64,000 nucleotides of DNA. Origin: Actinomycetota bacterium (GTDB taxonomy: Bacteria; Actinomycetota; Thermoleophilia; Solirubrobacterales; Solirubrobacteraceae). Both the position numbers and the translations under genes were made by a program. Shown in pieces: positions 51,732 through 60,044 of this stretch. The stretch is taken from NCBI GenBank assembly GCA_005883215.1, contig VAYS01000002.1:1-64000 (forward strand). Reading direction: 5' to 3'. Position 1 is the stretch's first letter. Each line of letters opens with the position of its first letter. The notes under the pieces are model-generated. The model saw nothing but the letters and a program-made list of their open reading frames with translations. It had not been told where the DNA came from and did not search any database.

Positions 51732-52693
51732 CCGGGCCCGCCGCTTCGGTGGTCGTCGCCACCCGCGACCGCCCCGTCCGGCTGCGCTGGCTGCTCAACG
51801 CGCTCGCCGACCAGGCCACCGGCGAGCGAATAGAGGTGATCGTCGCCCACGACTCGCGCGGCCCCGAGACCGAGCGGCTGTTACGCACTCATCCCCTGCG
51901 CGACGAGGGCCGACTCTCGCACCTGACCTTCCCCGCCCACACCCAGCAGGCGGCGGCCAAGCGCGACGCCGGCTGGCGCGCCGCTTCGGCCCCGCTGATC
52001 CTGTTCACCGACGACGACTGCCGTCCGAGCGCCGACTGGGTGGCGCGGGCGATCGCCGCCGCCCAAGCCCATCCGGGTGCCGTCCTGCAGGGCAGGACGG
52101 CAGCCGATCCCGACGAGGCCGCGGTGTTGCGGGGCGCGCCCTGGGCCCAGAGCCAGACCGTCGAGCCGCCCACCGTGTGGGCGGAGACGTGCAACATCGC
52201 CTACCCCCGCGCCCTGCTCGAGCGAGTCGGCGGCTTCGATCCGCGCCTGGCGGTAGGGGAGGACACCGATCTGGCCCTGCGCGCCCGGGCCCAGGGGGCC
52301 GCGCAGGTGCCCGTGCCCGGGATGCTCGTCTACCACGCCGTGCACGCTCCCTGGCTGCCGGCCCGCCTGCGCTCGCTCAGGCGATGGCAGGACATGCCCG
52401 CCGTGGTCAAGCGCCATCCCGTGCTCCGCCGCTCCGTCTACGCGCGCGTGTTTTGGAAGCGCGAGCACGCCGCCCTGTGCGCCGCGGCCCTCGCCCCGAT
52501 GCTGATACGCCGCTCGGAGCTGGCGTGGGGGCTGGCCCTGCCCTGGCTGGCGCTGTCCCTCGGGCACCGGGGCGCCAGCGCCCGCGGCATCGCGCGCTCG
52601 ATCTCCGAGCTGCCGGGGCGGGTCGCCATCGACGTCCTCGAGACCGCCGAGCTGGTGTGCGGTAGCGCGCGCCACCGCACCCTGCTCGTCTAG
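51728..52693 (+). CDS. GT2-family glycosyltransferase
   Basis: 321 aa. ASVVVATRDRPVRLRWLL, VIVAHDSRGPET, AAKRDAGWRAA near residue 80, the DXD region LFTDDDCRPSADW near 97 and the ED motif VGEDTDLALRARAQG near 180. It is similar in plan to the GT2 at 41674 (both have TDDDCR...DW and YP.ALLERVGGF-type segments), suggesting duplication. GTG 51728 overlaps the upstream stop, which decides it over ATG 51710. A hydrophobic stretch near 255-275 may bind the membrane. Confidence 0.86.
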   Translation: MTGPAASVVVATRDRPVRLRWLLNALADQATGERIEVIVAHDSRGPETERLLRTHPLRDEGRLSHLTFPAHTQQAAAKRDAGWRAASAPLILFTDDDCRPSADWVARAIAAAQAHPGAVLQGRTAADPDEAAVLRGAPWAQSQTVEPPTVWAETCNIAYPRALLERVGGFDPRLAVGEDTDLALRARAQGAAQVPVPGMLVYHAVHAPWLPARLRSLRRWQDMPAVVKRHPVLRRSVYARVFWKREHAALCAAALAPMLIRRSELAWGLALPWLALSLGHRGASARGIARSISELPGRVAIDVLETAELVCGSARHRTLLV

Positions 52694-52703
52694 GGCGGTC
52701 CCC

Positions 52704-53432
52704 TCAGGCGGCGGCGGGCGGCGTACCGTGGCGCGCGTGCAGGACCACGTGGCGCACCGAGAAGCCCCGCCGGGAGCGCAGCTTGAGCCGGGCCCGCTGC
52801 TCGACGTCGTCAAAGCCGGCCGTCCACAACATGCGCCTCCAGGTCCGCGCGCTCGGCTCCCAGAAGACCACCGACTTGGGCCGGTCGGCCCGGTAGCGGG
52901 TCACCGGAACGGGGAGCAGTTCGATCAGCGGGTCGTAGGCCTCGGCGCAGATGAACCGCCCCTGGCACAGGTCGGCTATGCGCTCGAGCGCCAGCAGCTG
53001 GTCGCGCAGATGGATGAGCACCGAGCCGCAGAACACCAGGTCAAACGTGCCCAGCTCGCCAGGGTCGGCCTCGTAGATGTTGCCCTCGACGCGCCGCACC
53101 GAGGATCCCAGCGCTTCGTGGGCCACGCGGAAGCCGTCCCCGCGGGCCGCGCAGGTGTCTGCCTCGCCGCGTCGCCGCGGCGGCCAGTCCAGCTCGGGCT
53201 CGTGCTCGAGGTCCAGGGCCACCACCTCACGCGCCCCGCGGCGCTCCATCTCAAACGCCCAGAAGCCGTCGAAGGTGCCGACGTCCAGCGCCCGCATGCC
53301 GTCCATGCGCTCAGGCAGGCCGTAGCGCGCCACGTAGGGGCGCAGATCGAACATGCCGTCGGTGACGCGCCCGGGTGCTAGCTCGATGGCGTGGTACCAG
53401 CTCAGCTGGTCGGCCCGAGCGAGTACGTCCAC
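52704..53432 (-). CDS. CmoB/DUF1698-like SAM methyltransferase (paralogue 3)
   Basis: 242 aa. LSWYHAIELAPGRVTDGMFD at residues 10-29, motif I LDVGTFDGFWAFEM near 49, LDLEHEPELDWP near 71 and CGSVLIHLRDQLLAL near 128. It has the same architecture as the two genes at 47.3-49.0 kb, with a shorter C-terminus. GTG 53432 is preceded by TACACT with 7 bases between. It converges on the GT2 gene. Confidence 0.83.
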   Translation of the reverse strand: MDVLARADQLSWYHAIELAPGRVTDGMFDLRPYVARYGLPERMDGMRALDVGTFDGFWAFEMERRGAREVVALDLEHEPELDWPPRRRGEADTCAARGDGFRVAHEALGSSVRRVEGNIYEADPGELGTFDLVFCGSVLIHLRDQLLALERIADLCQGRFICAEAYDPLIELLPVPVTRYRADRPKSVVFWEPSARTWRRMLWTAGFDDVEQRARLKLRSRRGFSVRHVVLHARHGTPPAAA

Positions 53433-53439
53433 CGCCGGC

Positions 53440-53445
53440 AGTGTA
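53440..53445 (-). promoter_or_regulatory. -10 box TACACT, leaderless methyltransferase paralogue 3
   Basis: Minus-strand TACACT ends 7 bases before GTG 53432. It lies 4 bases downstream of the flippase stop. Confidence 0.55.
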
Positions 53446-53448
53446 GGA

Positions 53449-54969
53449 CTAGAGCGGCGCCTCGCCGGGCGTGAGCGGCGCCGACCTCGGCCCCCCGCCC
53501 ACCAGGTAACCCGCGACCTCGCGCAGCAGGCGTCGCTCGAAGGCGAAGGTGGCCACCACGGTGGCCGCCAGGTACGCCCCGAGCTCGCCCAGGGCGGCCC
53601 CCGGGCCGCGCGGCCCGTGCTCCAGCGCACGCGCGGCGAGCACGAGCGCTACCGGCGCGACCGTGGGGGCCAGCGCCCGGACGGCGTGCGCCACCGGCCG
53701 CAGCCCCGGCAGCAGGGCCTTGGCGTAGAGCGCTCGCACGATCAGGCTGACCAGCGTCGTCACCGCCATTCCCACGGCAAAGCCGTCCAGACCCTCCAGG
53801 ATCAGCAGCGGAAGCGCGCAGGCCAGGAAGGTGCCCAGCAGCGCCAGGCTCCAGACCGCGATCGGGCGTGTGTCGCCGCGCGCGCGGTAGAACGCGTCCC
53901 AGTTGAAGCCGATGTGGTTGGCGGCGGCGATCACCCCGAACGCCTCGATCAGGTGCACGCCCGGCCGCCAGCGCGACCCGAGCACGAAATCGACCAGGTC
54001 GGGGGCAAAGAGCGCCAGGCCGACCCCGAACGGGATACCCCACATGAGCGCGAGACGGTTGGACTTCACGAACGTCTCCAGCAGCAGGTCCACCCGGCTG
54101 CGGACGGCGCAGATCGACGGGTACAGGGTCTCGGTGAGGATCGAGTCCACCCGGTTTGCGTAGTCCGAGATCGAACCCGCGAGCACGATCACGCCGACGC
54201 TGGCCAGCCCGAGCGCCTGCTGGCCGGCCAGCACCGAGCTCTGGGCCATGACCACCGGCGCCAGGCCGGCGGCGAACAGCGGCCAGGAAAAGCTCGCGTA
54301 CTCCCGGACCCGCACCCGCTCCCAGCGCAGAGCCAGGCGATAGGGACACGACCGCAGGGCGACCAGCGCGCCCACCCACGCTCCGGCCAGCGTCCCCACC
54401 ACCAGGCTCCAGTAGCCGGCGCCGGCGATCGCCAGGCCCACGGTGACCGCGAACGCCACCAGCGGATCGGCCGCCTGCAGCCGACGCTGACGGACGAAGT
54501 CCAGGCGCCGGTAAAAGACCCACACCGGCGCCTGCAGCGCCGCGCCGAGCGGCGCCAGCGCCAGCACCAGCCCGGGGGCGATGAACTCCGGGTGATCGTA
54601 GGCCAGCGCCAGCACGGGGACCAGCAGCGCCATCGCCGCCGCCACCCCGGCCGACAACGCCAGCTCGAGGGTGAACGCCTGCTGGAAAGCGCGTTCCTGG
54701 TCGGCGTCGGACTGCTGGATATATTTGTCGCCGATCCCGACCTGCTTGAGCTGCAGCACGGTCCCCAGCGCGATGGCCAGGATTCCCCATACGCCGTACT
54801 GGCTCAGCGACAGGAACGCGGCCACCACGAACCCGCGCAGCAGCGACAGCGAGTAGAAGCCGATCAGATAGACGCCGTTGACCACAGCGCCGCGCGCCGT
54901 GAGCTGGCGAAGCGACCGGTCGCCCAGGTCGATGCGATCGGCGAGACCGGGGTCGGCCATGGCCCCCAT
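53449..54969 (-). CDS. Wzx-like polysaccharide flippase (MOP superfamily)
   Basis: 506 aa with about 12-14 hydrophobic helices and the plan of the polysaccharide transport proteins (RfbX/Wzx/TuaB): an N-terminal helix pair with LIGFYSLSLLRGFVVAAFLS, LSQYGVWGI, a conserved QQAFTLELALS loop and a Gly-rich end. Flippases of this type move undecaprenyl-linked oligosaccharides across the membrane, consistent with the surrounding glycosyltransferases. ATG 54969 or ATG 54960 may be the start. It is divergent from the GT4 gene, with 42 bases between starts. Confidence 0.87.
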   Translation of the reverse strand: MGAMADPGLADRIDLGDRSLRQLTARGAVVNGVYLIGFYSLSLLRGFVVAAFLSLSQYGVWGILAIALGTVLQLKQVGIGDKYIQQSDADQERAFQQAFTLELALSAGVAAAMALLVPVLALAYDHPEFIAPGLVLALAPLGAALQAPVWVFYRRLDFVRQRRLQAADPLVAFAVTVGLAIAGAGYWSLVVGTLAGAWVGALVALRSCPYRLALRWERVRVREYASFSWPLFAAGLAPVVMAQSSVLAGQQALGLASVGVIVLAGSISDYANRVDSILTETLYPSICAVRSRVDLLLETFVKSNRLALMWGIPFGVGLALFAPDLVDFVLGSRWRPGVHLIEAFGVIAAANHIGFNWDAFYRARGDTRPIAVWSLALLGTFLACALPLLILEGLDGFAVGMAVTTLVSLIVRALYAKALLPGLRPVAHAVRALAPTVAPVALVLAARALEHGPRGPGAALGELGAYLAATVVATFAFERRLLREVAGYLVGGGPRSAPLTPGEAPL

Positions 54970-55011
54970 GATGGCGACTCGCGCCCGGTCGAACCCCTGC
55001 GCTCCGCGGCG

Positions 55012-56142
55012 GTGACCGGCTCGGCGGTCAGTGGGCGCGGGCTGCGCGTGGCGTTGCTCAGCCCGTGCACCTGGCCCGAGGTCCGGCGCGGCGCCGAGCG
55101 CATGTTCCGCGACCTGGCCGCCGGCCTGATCGCCCGGGGGCACGAGCCCCGGCTGCTCACCAGCCACCCGGGGTGGCCGCGTACGAGCGTGGAGGACGGC
55201 CTGATGGTGACCCGCCACTGGCGCCCGCCCGACGCCCGGCTGACCCGCCGCGGCTGGGAGGAGCACCTCACGCACGTGCCGGCCAGCTTCCTATCGCTGC
55301 GCCGCGCCGCTCCCGACTTGGCCCACGCCTCCCACGCCCCCGACGCCCTGGCCGCCGCCCGCTGGGCTCGCTGGCACGGCCGCCCGGCGATCTTCAGCTT
55401 CATGGGGATCCCCGACCGCCAGTGGCTGGTGGCGCGCCGCTTTCGGCTTCAGTGCATGCTCAGCGCCGTTCGCGGCTGCCACGCGGTGGTGGCGCTCTCG
55501 CGCACCGCCGCCCAGGAGTTCACCCGCTCCCTCGGCGTGCCCGCCCGGGTCATCAGCCCCGGCGTCGACCTCCGCGCCTTCTTGCCCGGCGGCGAGCGCT
55601 CTCCGGCTCCGCGGATCGTGTGCACCGCCCCCCTCGAGGTCCCCGAGAAGCGGGTCGGGCTGCTGGTCGCGGCACTGCCCCAGGTGCGCCGGGCCCACCC
55701 CGACGCGCAGCTGGTGCTCCAGCGCCCGAACGACGCCCGGCTGGCTGCGGCCGTGGCCTCCGAGCCCGGGGTGGAGCTGATGGACCCCGACCCCGGTCTG
55801 CTCCCCGAGGCCTATCGCCGCGCCTGGATCGCGGCGCTTCCGTCGCGCAGCGACGCCTTCGGGCTGGTGGTGGCCGAGGCGCTGGCCTGCGGCACGCCGG
55901 TGGTGGGCTCAGACCGCGGCGCCGTCCACGAGCTGGTCGATCGCCCCGAGGTCGGTCGACTGTTCTGCGGCGAGGATCCCTCCGCCGTGGCCCGCGCCCT
56001 GCTCGAGGCGCTCGAGCTGTCCCGCGACCCGGCGTGCGCCGCGGCCTGCCGGGCGCGCGCCGAGGAATTCTCGATCGACCGCTGCGTCGACGCCTACGCC
56101 GCGCTCTACCGCGAGCTGCTGGCCGGGTCCGACGGTGCTTGA
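55012..56142 (+). CDS. GT4-family glycosyltransferase
   Basis: 376 aa GT-B enzyme. The N-terminal domain has VALLSPCTWPEVRRGAERM, with the Gly-rich acceptor loop; the C-terminal domain has CTAPLEVPEKRVGLLV, PSRSDAFGLVVAEALACGTPVVGSD-type residues (EX7E motif with Glu in AEAL) and GRLFCGEDPSAVA. Retaining transfer from a nucleotide sugar, probably to a lipid-linked glycan at the cytoplasmic face. GTG 55012 begins a few residues before the first strand; the open frame upstream is antisense to the flippase. It overlaps the next gene by 8 bases. Confidence 0.9.
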   Translation: MTGSAVSGRGLRVALLSPCTWPEVRRGAERMFRDLAAGLIARGHEPRLLTSHPGWPRTSVEDGLMVTRHWRPPDARLTRRGWEEHLTHVPASFLSLRRAAPDLAHASHAPDALAAARWARWHGRPAIFSFMGIPDRQWLVARRFRLQCMLSAVRGCHAVVALSRTAAQEFTRSLGVPARVISPGVDLRAFLPGGERSPAPRIVCTAPLEVPEKRVGLLVAALPQVRRAHPDAQLVLQRPNDARLAAAVASEPGVELMDPDPGLLPEAYRRAWIAALPSRSDAFGLVVAEALACGTPVVGSDRGAVHELVDRPEVGRLFCGEDPSAVARALLEALELSRDPACAAACRARAEEFSIDRCVDAYAALYRELLAGSDGA

Positions 56143-56839
56143 GCAGAGCGCGGAGCGCATCCTGCGCGAGGTCGGCGAGCGGAGCCTGGTGCTCGACGTG
56201 GGTGGCTGGGCCAAGCCGTTCCCCCGCGCCGACTGGGTGATCGACCTGCACCCCCATGCCACCCGCGGCCTCTACGACTACGACCGCGAGAGCGTCGAGG
56301 AGCGCTTTGGCCCCGACACCTGGGTGCAGCGCGACATCTGCGATCGCCAGCCGTGGCCGTTCGCCGAGCGCCAGTTCGACTTCGCCGTGTGCGCGCAGAC
56401 GCTAGAGGACCTCCGCGACCCGCTATGGGTGTGCGCCGAGCTCACGCGGGTGGCTCGCGCCGGCTACATCGAGGTGCCCTCGCGCCTGGAGGAGCAGAGT
56501 CTGGGCGTCGACGGGGCCCAGTGGGCGGGCTGGAGCCACCACCGCTGGCTGTGCGACGTCGACGAGGGCGCCATCCGCTTCGTGCACAAGCCTCACCACC
56601 TGCACGCGCGAGCCGATCGCCATCTGAGCGCCGCCTTCCTGGCCCGGCTCTCGCCCACCCAGCGCGTAGCGGCCCTGTGGTGGCGGGAGTCGTTCTCGTT
56701 CACGGAGGAGATATTCACCGCCGGCGAGGCGCTGGACGCCTACCTGCGCGAGCCGGTGCTCGCGCACGAGCCGGCGCGGGTCAGCTCACCCGGCAGCGCA
56801 CGAGGGTGGCGAGCACGCGCACGCCGTCGAAGGCGGTGA
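56135..56839 (+). CDS. SAM-dependent methyltransferase-like protein
   Basis: 234 aa. LVLDVGGWAKPFPRADWVIDL at residues 18-38 replaces the usual Gly-rich motif I with a shortened form; FAVCAQTLEDLRDPLWVC near 90 matches the post-motif of methyltransferase 11 proteins. The last 20 residues are Arg/Ser-rich and overlap the convergent GT2 gene by 59 bases, so the natural stop may have been lost or the tail is dispensable. GTG 56135 overlaps the GT4 stop. Catalytic competence is uncertain because of the altered motif I. Confidence 0.73.
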   Translation: MLEQSAERILREVGERSLVLDVGGWAKPFPRADWVIDLHPHATRGLYDYDRESVEERFGPDTWVQRDICDRQPWPFAERQFDFAVCAQTLEDLRDPLWVCAELTRVARAGYIEVPSRLEEQSLGVDGAQWAGWSHHRWLCDVDEGAIRFVHKPHHLHARADRHLSAAFLARLSPTQRVAALWWRESFSFTEEIFTAGEALDAYLREPVLAHEPARVSSPGSARGWRARARRRRR

Positions 56840-57506
56840 GCTTCTTGCCCTCCTCGCGCGAGCGCGCGCGGTAGGAGACCGGCACCTCGTAGATGCGCTC
56901 ACCGGCGAGCAGCACGCGCGCGGCGAGCTCGGGCTCGATGGCAAAGCCCCCTTCGCGCAGGGGCAACGAGCGCAGGAGGTCGGTGCGCATGAGTTTCAGG
57001 CAGCACATGATGTCCGACATCCAGGTGTTGTAGAGGACGTTGCCGGCGAACGTCACGGCCCGATTTCCGAGCACGTACCAGAAGCCGTAGGCCGAGTGCG
57101 AACGGAACCCCCGGGCGCCGAAGACGACGTTGGTCTCACCGGCCAGCAGCGGCTCGAGCAGCGCGGGCAGGTCGGCGGGGTCGTATTCGAGGTCGGCGTC
57201 GAAGATCGCCACCAACCCTCCCGTGGCGTGGGTCAGACCGGTGCGCACCGCGGCCCCCTTGCCGCCGTTGTCCTCCCGGTGGACCACCCGCACTGGCGCC
57301 GGCCACGTCGTCTCGGCCAGCAGCTCCCGTGACCCGTCGGTGGAGCCGTCGTCGATGACCACCAGCTCGGCCAGAGGGGCGGGTAGCTCCACCTCGAGCA
57401 GGCGCTCGATGGCTCGCGCCACGGTGGCGCGCTCGTTGAACACGGGCATGAGAACGGTCAGGGCCTGCGCGTCCGGCGGGGGCTGAGGCGCGGTCCCGGC
57501 GCTCAT
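56781..57506 (-). CDS. GT2-family glycosyltransferase (DPM1-like)
   Basis: 241 aa. LTVLMPVFNERATVARAI, LVVIDDGSTDGSREL near residue 48, GKGAAVRTGL near 83, the metal site IFDADLEYDPADLP near 100 and DIMCCLKLMRTDLL near 165. It is soluble, without C-terminal helices, like dolichol- or polyprenyl-phosphate mannosyl/glucosyltransferases of the short class. It could supply a lipid-linked sugar donor for the GT-C proteins. ATG 57506 overlaps the stop of a possible small ORF (ATGA). Confidence 0.89.
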   Translation of the reverse strand: MSAGTAPQPPPDAQALTVLMPVFNERATVARAIERLLEVELPAPLAELVVIDDGSTDGSRELLAETTWPAPVRVVHREDNGGKGAAVRTGLTHATGGLVAIFDADLEYDPADLPALLEPLLAGETNVVFGARGFRSHSAYGFWYVLGNRAVTFAGNVLYNTWMSDIMCCLKLMRTDLLRSLPLREGGFAIEPELAARVLLAGERIYEVPVSYRARSREEGKKLTAFDGVRVLATLVRCRVS

Positions 57507-57628
57507 CTCGGCGTGCTCACCGAGCCGAGAGCCCGGGCCCGGGGCGCGATCGGCCCTCCCGGCCGCCCCGGGGGCCCCTCGGCCTCGAAGTCCACCGTCA
57601 GCTTGCCCATGACCATGAGCCTACGCAT
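57503..57628 (-). CDS. Possible small ORF upstream of the GT2 gene
   Basis: 41 codons; starts ATG 57628, or ATG 57616 or 57610, and its TGA overlaps the GT2 start in ATGA. The product begins MRRLMVMGKLTVDF and is then Gly/Pro/Arg-rich. Third positions are mostly G or C. No family is recognised; it could be a leader peptide coupling translation to the GT2 gene, or chance. Confidence 0.33.
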   Translation of the reverse strand: MRRLMVMGKLTVDFEAEGPPGRPGGPIAPRARALGSVSTPR

Positions 57629-57678
57629 GAAGGCCGCCACCGGGCAGGCGTCCGGGGTCGGGCGCAGAATCCCGAGCC

Positions 57679-58260
57679 ATGATCGTGCTCGGCATCGATC
57701 CCGGCATCGCCAACACCGGCTACGGCGTGGTGGTACGCCGCAGCGGCCGGCTCGCCGCGCTCGACGGCGGGGTGATCCAAACGCGCTCAGAGCTCGCCCC
57801 CGAGCGGCGCCTGACGCTGGTCCACCAGCGCCTGCTCGACCTCATCGACGAGCACACGCCCGGGGCGATGGCCCTCGAGGAGCTGTACTTCGGCCAGAAC
57901 GCCGGCAGCGCGTTCGCGGTGGGCCAGGCCCGGGGGGTGGCCGTCCTGGCGGCCGGCCAGCGCGACGTCCCCTGCGCCTCCTACACCCCGCAGCAGGTCA
58001 AGGCGGCGGTGTGCGGAAACGGCCGCGCGCCCAAGGAGCAGGTGGCACGCATGGTCGCCACGCTGCTCGGGCTGCCCCAAGCGCCCGGCGCCGACCACGC
58101 CGCGGACGCCCTGGCGGTGGCGATCTGCCACGTGCACCGCGCGCCGCTGGCCGCCGCGGTCGCCGACCACCCCGATACGCGACGGGGCGCCAGCCCGATC
58201 CGCATCGCCCGCCGCCGGGGGGCGCCGCGAAAGACGCCCGACGCGCGGGGCAAGCGATGA
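57679..58260 (+). CDS. ruvC: Holliday junction resolvase RuvC
   Basis: 193 aa. RNase H-like fold with the catalytic acids in LGIDPGIANTGYG (Asp7), ALEELYFGQN (Glu67) and GADHAADALAVAIC (C-terminal Asp pair). It cuts Holliday junctions in the RuvABC complex. A Lys/Arg-rich tail of about 25 residues extends it. A weak -10-like CAGAAT ends 8 bases before ATG 57679. No LexA-type box was seen in front of it. ruvA overlaps by four bases. Confidence 0.95.
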   Translation: MIVLGIDPGIANTGYGVVVRRSGRLAALDGGVIQTRSELAPERRLTLVHQRLLDLIDEHTPGAMALEELYFGQNAGSAFAVGQARGVAVLAAGQRDVPCASYTPQQVKAAVCGNGRAPKEQVARMVATLLGLPQAPGADHAADALAVAICHVHRAPLAAAVADHPDTRRGASPIRIARRRGAPRKTPDARGKR

Positions 58261-58910
58261 TCGCCCTGGTGCGCGGCGAGGTCGCCGCGCGCGGCGAGGA
58301 CCACGTCGTGCTCATGTGCGGCGGGGTGGGCTACCGGCTGTCGGTGTCGGCCGAGACCCTCAGCCACCTGGCGCCGGTGGGTGGGCAGGCCACGCTGCAC
58401 TCGCACCTGGTGGTGCGCGAGGACGCCCTGCAGCTCTACGGGTTTTACAGCGCGGCCGAGCGCGAGCTGTTCCTGATGCTGATCTCGGTCCAGAAGGTGG
58501 GACCCAAGGTGGCGCTGGGCGTGCTGTCGGCCGGGCGCCCGGCCGATCTGCTGGCCGCGCTGGCGGCCGGAGACGCCAGTCGCTTTCAGTCGGCCCCCGG
58601 GGTGGGCAAGCGCACCGCCGAACGGATCGTGGTCGAGTTGCGCGAGCGCGTGGCCGAGCAGGTCGGGGGCGGGGACCCGATCGTCGTCACCCGGGCCGAC
58701 GGGCCGGGCCGGGTGGCGCGGGAGGGTCTGCTGGAACTGGGTCTGACGCCGGTCGAGGCCGACGCCCTGCTGCGCGACGCCGAGGGCGACTCGCCCGAGG
58801 AGCTGATCGCCGACGCCTTGCGCCGTTCCGGCGGGGAGCGCGGCGCCGGCGCCGGCGCTCGCCCTGAGGCCGAGGCGCCCGCCAACGGTCGAGGCCGCCA
58901 AGGACGATGA
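58257..58910 (+). CDS. ruvA: Holliday junction branch-migration subunit RuvA
   Basis: 217 aa. OB-fold N-terminus MIALVRGEVA with YGFYSAAERELF, two helix-hairpin-helix motifs (LISVQKVGPKVALGVL near residue 77; APGVGKRTAERIVVEL near 112) and a C-terminal RuvB-binding domain (about 150-200). It binds the four-way junction as a tetramer and loads RuvB. ATGA overlaps on both sides couple it to ruvC and ruvB. The last 20 residues are Ala/Gly/Arg-rich. Confidence 0.95.
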   Translation: MIALVRGEVAARGEDHVVLMCGGVGYRLSVSAETLSHLAPVGGQATLHSHLVVREDALQLYGFYSAAERELFLMLISVQKVGPKVALGVLSAGRPADLLAALAAGDASRFQSAPGVGKRTAERIVVELRERVAEQVGGGDPIVVTRADGPGRVAREGLLELGLTPVEADALLRDAEGDSPEELIADALRRSGGERGAGAGARPEAEAPANGRGRQGR

Positions 58911-59923
58911 CCTCCGAGGCCCGAATCCAGACGCCCTACCTGGTCGAGGAAGACGAGCTCGACCGCTCGTTGCGCCCCCGCCGGCTGGAGGACTTCATCG
59001 GCCAGGCTCGCATCAAGGACCAGCTGGAGGTGTCGATCGAGGCCGCTGAAGCCGAGGGCCGCGCGCTCGACCACGTGCTCCTGTCCGGGCCCCCGGGGCT
59101 GGGCAAGACCTCGCTGGCCCAGATCGTGGCCGCCGAGCTGGGGGTCGACTTCGTCGCTACCGCCGGGCCGGCGCTCGAGCGCAAGGCGGACATCGCCGCC
59201 TTCCTGGCGGCGCTCGAGCCGCGCAGCGTGTTCTTCATCGACGAGATGCACCACCTGCCGCGCGCCCTGGAGGAGGCGTTCTACCCGGCGATGGAGGACC
59301 AGGCGCTGCCCATCACGGTGGGCGCCGGGGCGGGCGCCCGGGTGGTGACCGTGCCCCTGCCGCCGTTTACCCTGGTCGCCGCGACCACCCGCACCGGTCT
59401 GCTCAGCACGCCCCTGCGCGAGCGCTTTGAGATCCAGCTGCGCCTGGAGACCTACGGGGTGAGCGAGCTCGCGGCGATCGTCCGGCGCTCGGCGGCGATC
59501 CTCGCCGTCGAGCTGCGGGACAACGGGGCCGAGGCGATCGCCGCGCGCAGCCGTGGTACCCCGCGGGTGGCCAACCGGCTGCTCAAGCGTGTGCGCGACT
59601 ATGCCCAGGTTCGCGGCGACGGCGTGGTCACCGCCCAGGTGGCTGGGGCCGCGCTCGACCTGCTCGAGGTCGACCACCTGGGGCTGGACCGCCTGGATCG
59701 CGAGATCCTGCGGGCCATCTGCGAGAAGCATGGCGGCGGGCCGGTGGGGCTGTCCACCCTGGCCATCGCGGTGGGTGAGGAGCAGGACACGATCCAGGAC
59801 GTCTATGAGCCCTACCTGCTCCAGAGCGGCCTGCTCAAGCGCACTCCGCGCGGGCGGGCGGCCACCGCCCAGGGGTTCGCTCACCTCGGGCTCGAGCCCC
59901 CGCGCGAACCGGCGTTGTTCTGA
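58907..59923 (+). CDS. ruvB: Holliday junction branch-migration ATPase RuvB
   Basis: 338 aa, standard length. RPRRLEDFIGQARIKDQL at the start, Walker A GPPGLGKTS near residue 63, Walker B FFIDEMHH near 106, sensor TTRTGLLSTPLRERF near 160 and the C-terminal winged helix GGGPVGLSTLA near 280. Hexameric motor of RuvABC. The ATG overlaps the ruvA stop. Confidence 0.97.
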   Translation: MTSEARIQTPYLVEEDELDRSLRPRRLEDFIGQARIKDQLEVSIEAAEAEGRALDHVLLSGPPGLGKTSLAQIVAAELGVDFVATAGPALERKADIAAFLAALEPRSVFFIDEMHHLPRALEEAFYPAMEDQALPITVGAGAGARVVTVPLPPFTLVAATTRTGLLSTPLRERFEIQLRLETYGVSELAAIVRRSAAILAVELRDNGAEAIAARSRGTPRVANRLLKRVRDYAQVRGDGVVTAQVAGAALDLLEVDHLGLDRLDREILRAICEKHGGGPVGLSTLAIAVGEEQDTIQDVYEPYLLQSGLLKRTPRGRAATAQGFAHLGLEPPREPALF

Positions 59924-60030
59924 ATAGCTGGCGCCCGCGGCCGGCGATCTCCCCGGCGTCGGGCCCCAGCGGCCGGTCGCGTCTCGCCGGCGTGGGGTCC
60001 CCGGCAGGCGGTCCAGCGCCCGGCGCGGAC

Positions 60031-60036
60031 TACTCT
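60031..60036 (+). promoter_or_regulatory. -10 box TACTCT, leaderless zinc-ribbon/PAS gene
   Basis: TACTCT ends 8 bases before ATG 60045. Confidence 0.55.
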
Positions 60037-60044
60037 TTCACGCC

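Noticed and set aside
53353-55011. Upstream extension of the GT4 gene to 929 residues
   Set aside because: It runs antisense through the flippase gene and is rich in Gln/Arg/His, as expected of a shadow frame.
57507-57678. LexA box upstream of ruvC
   Set aside because: No CGAAC-N4-GTTCG or near match was seen before ruvC; ruvCAB is therefore not called as SOS-regulated.
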